The notes below the pieces were generated by a model. That model was not told the origin of the DNA. It ran no database searches and worked only from the letters and a program-made list of their open reading frames with translations. Below are positions 13,901 through 23,567 of a stretch of DNA of 64,000 bases, piece after piece; positions within the stretch are counted from its first letter, which is position 1; each line of letters starts with the position of its first letter. The DNA comes from Rotaria sordida (lineage: Eukaryota > Rotifera > Eurotatoria > Philodinida > Philodinidae). The stretch is taken from positions 1 to 64,000 of the forward strand of contig CAJNOL010000245.1 in NCBI GenBank assembly GCA_905250125.1. Reading direction: 5' to 3'. The position numbers and the translations under genes were made by a program.

Positions 13901-15422
13901 TGAAACATTTTGAGAGCAGAAAAACGGTCTTATCTGCTTTTGTCCTTTTAGATAAAATGTATTATATTTATGTGATACCAGGTACTTATTTCTATCCTTC
14001 GACAATTGTACTGTAATCGCGTTGAACACATGTTTCGAAGTAATTCTATTCGAAATTCTACTTCTTGAGTATTCGAGAAAATTCATACTTGTCCAACTCT
14101 GTAACATTCGTATCTCGTAAGATGACTATCTATAATATAAATTTACAAGTTGTTCTACAACGCAAAACACCGATCTAATCGTTAATGAAAAATTGATCGG
14201 TCTATATCAAGCATATAAGAGAGAAGAGCTCGACAAAGTATAATTACCTATCAAATCTGCTCGTACGATAAAAACTTCTTTTACAAAGAAATAAAGTCTA
14301 TCATGTTGTAATTATTCTTTTTCTTCTTTTGTTTTTGTTACTTACATATATCACATACTCTTTCAATATACGGAAAAAAAACAATGAACTATTTCTATTA
14401 CTCATTTCGCTTATGTTAATTAGTTGGTAAACATGAGTCAAATTTGAAATCGTTTTTTTTGAGCATAAGGCAAATCAATCAAGGATCGATTTGAGGAACA
14501 CCATTTGAATAATGTCTTTTCTTGATTTAGTTTTCTTCAATTGCGGCTACATCAAATGGACGTACAATGTTAATTAATATACAAGATGAAATAGCACCAG
14601 TCTTTACTGAATCTATTCATAATGAAATATCAACCAGTAAAGCGAAATATGAAATTATCGTCGTTTTACATAATCTTTTATGTATCAATACTGATATTCG
14701 AGTAAGATAGAATATTTGAAAATAAAAAAATTAATTGAAAAGAGTAATGTGTCCAGGATGGGTGTGAAGTGTGAGCGTAAATGAAGAGAAGACTAGAACT
14801 TACCACCTCTTATGCTTAAAATAAAGAATATCTTGTTAGTTGAAATTTTCCTTTCGGTTTTGCTATAGCACATGAAAATAAGTTATCATGAAGAATGAAA
14901 TGAATTTTCTCATGAAATTTTTCCATCATGGATAGGCAAGATCAAAATGAGAATCAACGATCTTATAAATAAATCAGTTAATCGATATTTTTAGACGAAA
15001 AAAAACTTCACTTTTTCTTCTTAATTTTTTGAATTCTTTTCAAATATAAAAATTTCATATTTATTTATTAAAATTCTTCATATCAATTACATAGAAGTAT
15101 GCTTAAAGTAATATTTCATATCTAATGTTTTTTTTAGCTTAGTTTTATGAATTCTATTTCTATTGGTTCAGCTATGGTTCAATATATGAGTACACCAGTC
15201 AATATACATGAAGCTGATACATTCCTAGCAGTTTTTATTGCATTAGCCGATGCAGAAAAAGATGTAAGTTTAGTATTTATGATAATAAGTTATATAACAA
15301 ATATTTTTCTTTAGCTTTATGGTATTGCAAAAGCTATGGAATTTAGTCCAGATTATTATTCATCTATTGTTGCTTGTCAACCATTAATTGAAAAGATAAA
15401 TACAAATTTTCAAGCTGTGTAA
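10996..15422 (+). CDS. PPPDE (DeSI-type) thiol peptidase fused to a C-terminal PUL domain
   Basis: Exons 10996-11077, 11150-11282, 12363-12440, 12508-12639, 12706-13034, 13103-13293, 14531-14701, 15138-15263 and 15315-15422 join in phase to about 449 residues. Residues 1-140 are a PPPDE domain like human DeSI-1: VKLYIYDISFGLA, GKQIDGVWHTG (catalytic His36) and LLDWNCNNFSDEF (catalytic Cys109). DeSI-1 is a SUMO isopeptidase/deubiquitinase-like Cys peptidase. The remaining 300 residues are helical, ending FSSIAATSNGRTM..LHNLLC..; they read as a PUL domain, the Cdc48/p97-binding module of PLAA/Ufd3. PPPDE-PUL fusions are known to me from plants and protists; human DeSI-1 is only the first part. 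A product acting on SUMO/ubiquitin conjugates at p97 is inferred. Introns 2 and 6 exceed 1 kb. The start follows a CTCTAG acceptor-like site by 13 bp. Confidence 0.85.
11283..12362 (+). other. Long intron 2 of the DeSI-PUL gene
   Basis: A 1080 bp intron (GTATGT donor, TTTTAG acceptor) that interrupts the PPPDE domain. Small open frames at 11851-12039 (-) and 12044-12247 (+) are unremarkable. No gene is seen. Confidence 0.7.
13294..14530 (+). other. Long intron 6 of the DeSI-PUL gene
   Basis: A 1237 bp intron in the PUL-coding part. A 136-codon minus-strand open frame (13697-14107) lies wholly inside it. It has no recognisable domain and could be a relic of a mobile element or chance. Confidence 0.6.
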
Positions 15423-15684
15423 TTAGCGAATATATATCAATGGTTTTTTGTTATTAATATTCGATAAATACGAACAAATACATTCTCATTATTTGTTGTT
15501 GTTTTTATTTAAACGTGAATTTAATTTAAAAAAAAAATGCTTTTGTTTATCTATAAATAATTCATTGATTCAATTAAAATGTCAAAGCTTTATTTCAATT
15601 CAAGAGAATAAAAAAGAAAAAAATATGTTAACCATCGTCATTTGAGATTAAGCTAAAATAAAAAGAAAACTCAAATGAATATAA

Positions 15685-18600
15685 TTATATGAAAAGAAAA
15701 AAAAAAGGAACAAGGAAATATATGTAGGCAAAGGAATACGACATAATGATTGTACAACAATTATTACATTCACCTTCATTGATACCTATATCCAATTGTA
15801 AAGGTTTATCATATACATCTAATGATATAGACATTGAATTATAAATATTTTTACTTTTCAAAAAAAAAAAACCTAGATTTCAAAAAGAAGAAAACGCCAC
15901 ATATTTTTGAATTACTATTGTTCGAAAATTTTCTATAACAATAAAATAAATTTTCTCACCTTCTTCTCGATCTAAATCTCCGAATATTAAATGAACATCA
16001 TTTTTAGCTTGTTCAACATCCATAGAAACATCAATAGCATTATGAACAAGATCTTTGCCATAAAGAGCACGAAGACTAAGCAAAAAAAAAAAATTCTATT
16101 ATGATATATAGATGACTTTAATTACAAACCTAGTTGGTGCTGATTCTACTGCTTTAGCTGGATCATCTGGTCCAACTAATTGTTGCCAACTTTGACTAGC
16201 ATTTTCCTTTACTAATACAAATAATTCTGATGGACCACTAGAACAAAAAAAGAAATTTATTTTTATTTTTAAAAATTAACGGAAAATATAGACGAACCTA
16301 GTCATATAATTTAATAATTCATTATAATAATCTTTGCCTTGATGTGATTGTTGAAGTTGAGCTACTTGTTCGGATGTCAATTTTTCCATTTTACGTGTCA
16401 TAATAAAGAAACCAGCTTTTTTGAACGCTGCTACAATTTCCGCTAAATAGAAAAATAAATAAACAAATGATTTTATTTTATTTTTTTTAATTAAATCTAT
16501 TTATTATTTACATCTTTGTTGATCACTTAGATTAGGTTTAAGAATAACCAATATACGTTCTTCAGGAAAGAAGAATTGTAAATGACGATTAGCTTCAGTA
16601 CGTGTACGTGGTGCATGTAATGAATTAATTTTAGCATCAACAATATCAAAGTCATGTCGAAAACTTTTATAACAACAAAAAAAAAAACTTTCAATTTTAC
16701 AATGTCAATAATAATAACTTACGTTCCAGTCGCTTCTTTAATTTTATTTTTCTCAGCTGGACCAAGTAAAGCATGAAAACCTTGAATAGCATCTTTCTTA
16801 GTTAAATATAATGCTAATGAAGGTCCACTAAAAACAAAATTCGATAGATATGAATATTTTTTATGAAACAAAATCTAAGAAAAAGAGTGCTGAAGCATAG
16901 AGGTAGAAATTTGGATCTGCTCGTACCTTCCACAGACTGTGACTAGTGTTCTGTAATCGGATCGGGTACTCAGCACCCGGCTCGGGTACGATCTCATACT
17001 TAGGCCTGATCCGGCAATTAATGAGATCTCGACATTTCAAAATATTTTCACTTTTTCAAACTACTAATTTATATAAAAGCATGGAAGTGAAAACTCGTTC
17101 GATCATGACTGAGTAATTTATTGTAATTGAGAACAGGTCATGGAAGGGGAAAGCGATATTGTTTTACTAAAAAAATTCGTTTTTAATGAAAATTCATCTA
17201 CAAATGATGATGATCCATATGATGAAATAACAGAATACATGAAGAGGATAAATGAATTATTAAAAAGAATTATGATGGAAAAAAGTATTCATATATGTAT
17301 CCACAATTATGGCGTTTGGCGCCAATACTGCGTTTCATTCTAGTGTAGTCAACAACAACTAAACGTATACTTAGCGAAACTAATCGAATTTTACCAGGAG
17401 AAACTAAATAGTATACTTTTTTTATATAAAATAAAAGCTTGAAAATCGTACTGTAACTATGAAAGTATCTGTCGAATGTCGATTAGCTTCGGTCTGGTAG
17501 TGGGTACAGTTATCCGGGTATACGATGACCAAATCCCGTCTGGATTCGAGTATAAAAGAAAATGCCGATCCAAGTCCAATTGCGAAAAGTCGTACCGATG
17601 CAGGATACTAACTGTGACAGATGTTGCCAATATACGATCAAAGACCGTATATCAGTAACATCTCGTTATGATAAATGAACTGGTTCTTTATTGCATTTCT
17701 GAATTATTAAGTAAAATGATAGTGAAGAGATGTCTCAAAACAGATAGAATAAAACAATTTCCATGTGATTAGTAACAATAGATACATCGTATTTCATATT
17801 TTAATCCCGCTGTGAATACACTAACAGTTTTTTATTAAATATAATATTACTTATACCTAGTCATTTCTTGAATAATATCTTCATAATATGGTTCATTCTT
17901 TTTCGAAGCATAAAATTCTTCTACTTGCTGTCGTGTTAATTGAATTTCTAATGTACGAGTAACTTCAAATCCACTATCTCGTATTCGATCAATAATAGCA
18001 TCTAAATATTTCAAATGTTTTTTTGTTTTTGTTTTTTGTTAGAAACATTCTTTAACATTATCAAACCTTTATATAATTTCAAAGCACTTGGTCGAATAAT
18101 AGCTAATGTTCGTTCAAGATTTTCTTCTGGTGTACGTGGTCTGCGAGCAATATGTGGTAAGAGTAACATAAGTTCACTTTAGAAAAAAGAAAAATGAAAT
18201 CATACAATCAGTTATATTAATATATTATTTACTTACTCATGAATATTATCTGTTGATGGTGTATAATCAACATTTGTTTTCAATAATTCATCAGAATTAA
18301 CTAATTCACGAAGATCATCAACAGTTGAAGCTTTAGCATCAGTTTTTTGAAGTAGAAGAACAACTGATGGACCACTTGTCATACGTGCTATATGTTCTTC
18401 ATAACCTTCCTAGAAATAAATATATTTATTTTATTTTTTGATATATTTTACAAAAAAAAACAAAATCAATATCGAACTTGATTCATTTTATAACGATGTA
18501 ATTCACGAGCATCATGTTCATTAAGATGATGTTCTTCTTGTACGAGTATTTTAAATCCATTTTGTGTAATCTAAATTAAAGATTTATTATAGAAGTAGCA

Positions 18601-19897
18601 GCAACACCAGGATTTTTAGTCAAAGAATGAAGCTTAGCCTTCTTATGGCGTCACTACTATATATAAATGTTTACGAGTAATAAATTTAACTTACTGTTTC
18701 AACAATTTCATCTACTTTGCCATCAGCATAAGCATCTGGTCGAATAACTGCAAGAGTATATTGTTGACTTGCTAGAAGAATAGAAAAATTTTTACTTTCT
18801 AAAAACAAAGAATATAATTTACTTACTAATAGCATTAGCAACAGAAGAACTACGATGACGCTGTAATCTAGGGTCAACTTCTTCATCTTCATCCTGATCA
18901 ATTTGTTGAAAAATAAACTAGATGAACAAAGACATTCATTGAATTAAATAAAAGAAAAACAAATTTTTTAAAAATTACTTCACGACGTTCACCACCTTCT
19001 TTAAGAATTCTTTTTTCTTCTTCTAAATTTAACATAATTTTTCGTTGTAATTCAGGTGCATTTGCTCCAATAACAGCATCAACAAGAACACCACTCTAAA
19101 AATATTGATTGATAATTTTATTTTATTTTTTTACAATATTTTATCTAATTTTACCGCATAAAAAAGAAAACATGGTTCACATCGTCCTCGATGTTTTTCA
19201 AGTGAATCAATTGTATCCGCTTTAGCCTAGCAAAAAAAATCATAATGAATTTTTATTTTTATTTTTATTTTTATATGCAAAATTAATATGTGATTCGTGT
19301 CATAATTTGTTGTTGTTGTTGTTGTTTTACTTTTAAGAAGAATAGAGTGTACGTTTATATTGACTCACAATAGCAAAATTTAGAATAGCATCGCCAAGCG
19401 TATTTTTTATCGTTCGAAATTTCGGTTCCATGGCTTTACAAGGACCGCCATATGCTTGATAAATATCCACGACTAGAACAAACAACAATTCAAACAATGT
19501 GTACAAAATCAAGTGCATTTTAATAATAATGATGTATGAAACAAAAAAAAAACCGATGTGTATTTGAGTGTAAATTTAACAAAATATTGTGGATATAAAC
19601 GTAATAAAAAAAAATGATTATTACAAGAGCAAATTTTAGTAATGCCTCTCCACTTTCAAGTTTGATTCGTTTGAAATTTCCTTCAACACTTTTACATGGA
19701 CCTGCCCATTGTTGATAAACGTCGACGACTGACAAAGATAAATTTATATAGTTAGAAGAAGGATAATATAACTTTTGAATTATGAATGATATATATAATC
19801 AATCACCTGTAAGACCATCTTTATTAATTGCTTCATTCCATTCTTCTTGTGTTTCGATTTCTGCTTGTAATGCAATTTCTTGACGACGACGAGCCAT
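15685..19897 (-). CDS. NME8: NME8/TXNDC3-like protein: thioredoxin domain plus NDPK domains (axonemal dynein-associated)
   Basis: Exons (minus strand, listed 5'-3'): 19807-19897; 19625-19728 or 19369-19472; 19155-19227; 18979-19095; 18827-18893; 18695-18771; 18478-18570; 18237-18409; 18067-18176; 17857-18001; 16723-16827; 16512-16663; 16298-16442; 16130-16237; 15960-16075; and a tentative last exon 15685-15818. The protein is about 600 residues (human NME8 588). It starts MARRRQEIALQAEI, then a thioredoxin fold with CxxC degenerated to AGPC or GGPC, an acidic linker, and three NDPK-like units (VIRPDA.., IIRPSA.., ILKPNL.., each with an MTSGPS segment). In the third unit the NAxHGSD site reads NAIDVSMD, so the phospho-His is missing. 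The family sits in ciliary outer dynein arms. As read, exon 3 has one base too many, shifting the frame between SL and EKH; this may be an error. The last exon and stop are weak. Confidence 0.88.
16828..17856 (-). other. Long intron of the NME8-like gene with a GC-richer insert
   Basis: A 1029 bp intron. Its middle is unusually GC-rich for the window: at about 16940-17020 and 17490-17600 it carries repeated GGGTAC/CCGG-type words. Its left part in gene direction (17640-17830) matches a segment of a Pumilio intron (62420-62595). It is probably a mobile-element remnant. Confidence 0.6.
17640..17830. repeat. Dispersed repeat, copy in NME8-like intron
   Basis: Similar to 62420-62595 in a Pumilio intron. 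Shared words include AGATAGAATAAAACA / AGACAGAATAAAACA, then TATGTGATTA-like, CGTATTTCA.ATTTTAATCC / CGTGTTTCACATTTTAATCC, and a TACACTAA end. Orientation is the same on the plus strand. No coding capacity. Confidence 0.65.
19369..19472 (-). other. Alternative thioredoxin exon 2b of NME8-like gene
   Basis: A 104 bp exon coding VVDIYQAYGGPCKAMEP and on to LNFAI, flanked by a CTAG acceptor and a GTGAGT donor. It is closer than exon 2a to human NME8 at several positions (VYQAW.GPC.AMQP). Including both 2a and 2b adds 104 bases, which is not a multiple of three, so only one can be used in a full-length mRNA. Confidence 0.85.
19625..19728 (-). other. Alternative thioredoxin exon 2a of NME8-like gene
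   Basis: A 104 bp exon coding VVDVYQQWAGPCKSVEG and on to KFAL, flanked by a CAG acceptor and a GTAATA donor. It is homologous to exon 2b and has the same length and the same phases (enters phase 1, leaves phase 0). The first Cys of the WCGPC site is Ala. Confidence 0.85.
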
Positions 19898-20455
19898 CTT
19901 TTTACAATTTCTATAATAGAATAAAGTGAAATGAATAAAAGATATTTGCCATTATTGAGTTTTTACATATAAGAATACCATAGAGATTATTACTGATGAA
20001 GGAGGCTAAATGCAAGTCTAAAAAATAAATTCAATACACATATAGTTACGACATCTGTGTTCTTTGTTACATATCTGTCCAAAAACCCAACATAATATTG
20101 ATCTATATTGATTTGTGAAGTACCAAAACAATCTATGATTAAAGCAACATCTTGAACATTTATGTGTGCATACCTTAAGCTAGTTTGCTGATGCAAGAAT
20201 ACCATTGTATATAGTATCAGTTTGGATTAGACCAAAAATATAAATTAATTTTTATTGCATCAAAGGACAAGTTTATTAAAGAATAACAGTGCAAAAAAAA
20301 CAACACTATATAACACTCATCTGTTGAACAGCAATTCAGTTACACGTCGTTGTTTATTTTATACGAAATTTTATGAACTTCGTTTAATAGATAGAAGTCT
20401 GAGGATAACTAAGTTAAAGGTTATAATTAAATGCAAAATAAAATTAAAGAAAAGT
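19898..20455. other. Intergenic between the NME8-like gene and BTB gene A
   Basis: The promoter/5' side of the NME8-like gene and the 3' side of BTB gene A. No gene is seen; open frames at 19990-20205 and 20255-20551 are not recognisable. Confidence 0.5.
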
Positions 20456-23400
20456 TCAAACAGCTTGATAGATAATTCGTTCCCAACCAACTGCATTGTG
20501 GAGATTTTTCATACTGCCACATCGGTCTCCACCGCCCCGATTAACTGTTGAGCGAAGTGACCAACAAAGTCGACCCTCAGAGTAAACATCATTTGAATCA
20601 CAAGGATTCAAATTGATTGAACCTGGTTGCACATACCCGTAATTGTAATTCTGTCTATTGGCGGTCCGAATGATATCCTATGATATAACATAGTACAATT
20701 AGCATATAAAAATATGAGTATCGTTTAAAATTTAATATACGCTTATGAGAGAATGTGCTAGTCGGTAGGAAAAAAAACTATAATTACATTACTGCCAAAA
20801 TAATTATTAGGGATTTTTTTTTCATCAGGTAACTTACTCAATAGGCTATCGAAAACTGTTTTACTCACAGAAATAAGTACGCATCTTATAGATATAGTGT
20901 TGGTTTTATTTATTGTAAAGTATCAAGTTTTCTTTAATAACTACATGAACTTTCTATCGTATATTTCTAATGTATCTACAAGATGTCGTAAACGTCCATT
21001 GAAAAAGCTAACGTAAATATCTCTTATACAATTCAAGCGATTGCATTGTTTTTTCAAAAATATGTTAGTATATTCTTTGAAATTTTATTCTATAGATTTT
21101 CAGATCAATGTCTATGCCTATAAACATGAAAATTAATATTGTTTTATGAATGATCAAATTTAAATCAACTCTAGTTCTGAAACGAAAAGTGCAAGTCAAG
21201 TTCGGTAAAAAACATCAAATGAAGATTGTATTAAAATTATGTTTCAATGCTTTTATGAAACTAGTTCAGTGGGAGATCAAGAACGTTCTGAAGGACTGTC
21301 AAAAATTACAGAAGAAAAAGTCGATGAAGTTCATAATGTTTGTGAAAAATAAACCACAATCATATACTCGAGTTGTCGCAAAGGTCTGTTCCATTCCATG
21401 AACAACAGCGTACCGAATTATGACTGAATACCTTTCATTGAAATCGTACGAAGTGCAATTTATTCGTGGGATGGAGTAGACTTTTATGACAGCTCAAACA
21501 GTTGATTGTGATTCAGTTTTCACAAATATCATGAATTTCGTTGACTTTTTCTTCTGTAGGTTTTAACAGTCTTTCAGAATGCTCTCGATCCTCTACTGTA
21601 CTAATTTCACAAAGGTATTGAATTGTAACTTTAACGCAATCTTCATTTGACGTGTTTTTGCTGCACTTGACTTGCACTTGTCGTTTCACAACCACAGTTG
21701 ATTCAAATTTGGTCATTCACAAAACAACTGCGATTCTAATGTTAATAGTCGTAAGCATTGATCTAAAAATATGCAAAATAAAACTTTAAAGAAGATACTA
21801 ATATATTATAAAAGTATTAACTAAATCTTTTGAATTGTATAAGAGATATTTACATTAACTGTTCCGACAAACTTTTGAGACACTTTGAAGTAGCAACAAT
21901 GACGTGAAAACTTAGATCTTGTTTTTTAAGGACACCATTCCTCAAAAATCGATCTTAGGTCAGATACATTCAAATCGCATGAAATTATCAGTCCTATGTC
22001 ATGACATTTTCGCGACATATTCAACAAGCAAGGATTAAAAATAGCTCATTCGGCAATACGAAATTCTCTGTGAGTCTTCATTCTATATATCTAATTTCTT
22101 TTTTGTTTGAAAGAGTATGTCAGAATGTAGGATATGACAAAGCCTTTTTTTAAATTCTTATTTGTTCTTTTAAGCAGAGAAAAGTTCGACATCTCGAAAA
22201 AAAAAATGGCTCTCTAATTATAAAAGTACTCTTTTATATAGTAACAAAATTTAATTCAAAAAAGAGATTCTGTCATGCCGTATATCTTGACGTGCTCTTT
22301 CAAGCAGAAAAAAACAACGAAAAATATTTTCTGTTTTTTCTTAAAGCAGCATATTTTTCAAGCAGATAATGACAGAAATCATCAAAAATTTTCATCTGAA
22401 TTTCAATAATTCCAACTAAAATTGATATTTTTTTTGAGGAGACTTAAATAAAATTTAACTCAAATTGATCTATATTTAATTCAATAAATAATTTATATTC
22501 TATTATTATTTTTTTGAAAATATTTAATTTCTTACCTGCGAATGTCCTTCAAATCCCCAAGCTTGATCTTGTACGTAGTAGAAACCTATATCATTCTTTA
22601 TTTCAATCTGACAATAAGTATTTGATGAACATGGACGAAAAAGATCTTTCCATTTGCCAATACCGGCTAGAGTTAACATCTTATTGTTATTAGCAGGACG
22701 ACATGCGACAAGAAGTTTTCTACTGTTGCAAGCTAGTAAAAACAATAATAGATCAAACGGTTTATCATATGTGTCTCGATAACATTCTTGCCATCCGATT
22801 AAGGAGCTTATATTCAAGTTCAGATGAATACCTGCGAGAGGCGACAAGAATCGTTCAGCTAGAAACAATCGAATCGATAAATTATGTATAAATATTTGAT
22901 AATTGATACGAGTTCATACATGCCATATTTTCATCTACGAATCGATATCTTTTTCATACAATTTTACTTACCATTTAGTCCAAGATCTGCGATCATGTAA
23001 GAAAAATTTGTTTGTATATCTCCTTGTGGTGCTTGAAATGTAATATCATCAGGAGATATATCTGGTGTACGTTTGATCATTCTCAATTGATCAAGCAAAT
23101 ATTTAAATTGAACAGGATTATAATCAAAAAAAACTACATCCTCTTTATCTTTTAATTGCCATACGTTTCGATTATCTTTTGTGAACATCAGCGCTAATTT
23201 TGAATTAGGTATAGCAGTAAGAGTTGATCGTAAAGTTGATATCCTTTCACCGCTAACATTCAATTCAATCACATCATCATCTGATGATGATGAAGAATTG
23301 TGCATTTCTTTTTTTAAGTAAATCTCCGTTGAATTTCGAACAGAAGAAGTGTGATTCGAGAAAACGTTACTCTCAGTTGCAATAGAACTATCTTCATATG

Positions 23401-23567
23401 AATAGTCTTCATTAGATTCTAAATAAGTGTCTGTTGTTTGAAATGCTATTCGTTGATCAAATAATAGAAACCAAATGACCTAGATATAAGAGAAGAATTT
23501 TAAAATCATCTCTCTTTAGAAGAATACATACAAATAACATCGAAAACATTTTTAAAAACTTCTTCAT
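20456..23567 (-). CDS. Secreted-type BTB/T1 (KCTD-like) protein with Cys-rich C-terminal domain, gene A
   Basis: Exons (5'-3'): 23532-23567, 22972-23479, 22536-22858 and 20456-20677, all in phase, about 362 residues. The N-terminus MKKFLKMFSMLF-VIWFLLFDQR looks like a signal peptide split by intron 1. Next comes a Ser/Thr-rich stretch, then a T1-type BTB domain (DVIELNVSGERISTLRSTL, FFDYNPVQFKYLLDQL). The C-terminal domain has GWQECYRDTYDKPFD, LLVACRP, PCDS, RLCWS, GDRCG and WERIIY. Several N-x-S/T sequons (NHT, NST, NFS, NIS) suit a secretory route. BTB/T1 domains normally assemble in the cytosol, so this arrangement is odd. Gene B 2.3 kb upstream is a paralogue. The last intron (1.86 kb) is absent from gene B and consists largely of repeats. 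I know no function for this architecture. Confidence 0.8.
21150..21716. mobile_element. Inverted pair of degenerate transposase N-terminal fragments (foldback)
   Basis: The arm at 21150-21360 (+) and the arm at 21513-21716 (-) are diverged copies in inverted orientation. Both contain a KFxSTxVxKRxVQVK-like start and a SERL..TEEKV.E.H..CE block; the left arm has lost its frame partway. To the right of the left arm the frame continues with VCSIP and YRIMTEY..LK-like residues, reminiscent of the helix-turn-helix part of mariner/Tc1-like transposases. No catalytic domain is present, so it cannot be autonomous. Family assignment is tentative. Confidence 0.55.
21928..22447. mobile_element. MITE-like element, family 1, copy in BTB gene A intron
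   Basis: About 520 bp bounded by an AAGG..CCTCAAAAAtcgatc left end and a TTTTTTTTGAGGAGACTT right end, i.e. imperfect terminal inverted repeats. Internal words recur in the copy at 38920-39441 (CATTCTATATA, AAAGTACTCTTTTATATA, TGCTCTTTCAAGCA, ATGACAGAAATCAT). No open frame. Confidence 0.65.

Larger units (their letters stand above)
20678..22535 (-). other. Repeat-filled intron 3 of BTB gene A
   Basis: A 1858 bp intron (GTAAGA donor, CATAG acceptor) present in gene A only. It holds an inverted pair of transposase-like fragments (21150-21716) and a MITE-like repeat (21928-22447). Gene B reads through the corresponding position without an intron. Confidence 0.75.

Noticed and set aside
13697..14107. 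136-codon minus-strand open frame
   Set aside because: It lies wholly inside an intron of the DeSI-PUL gene, has no recognisable domain and no splice or start context that sets it apart.
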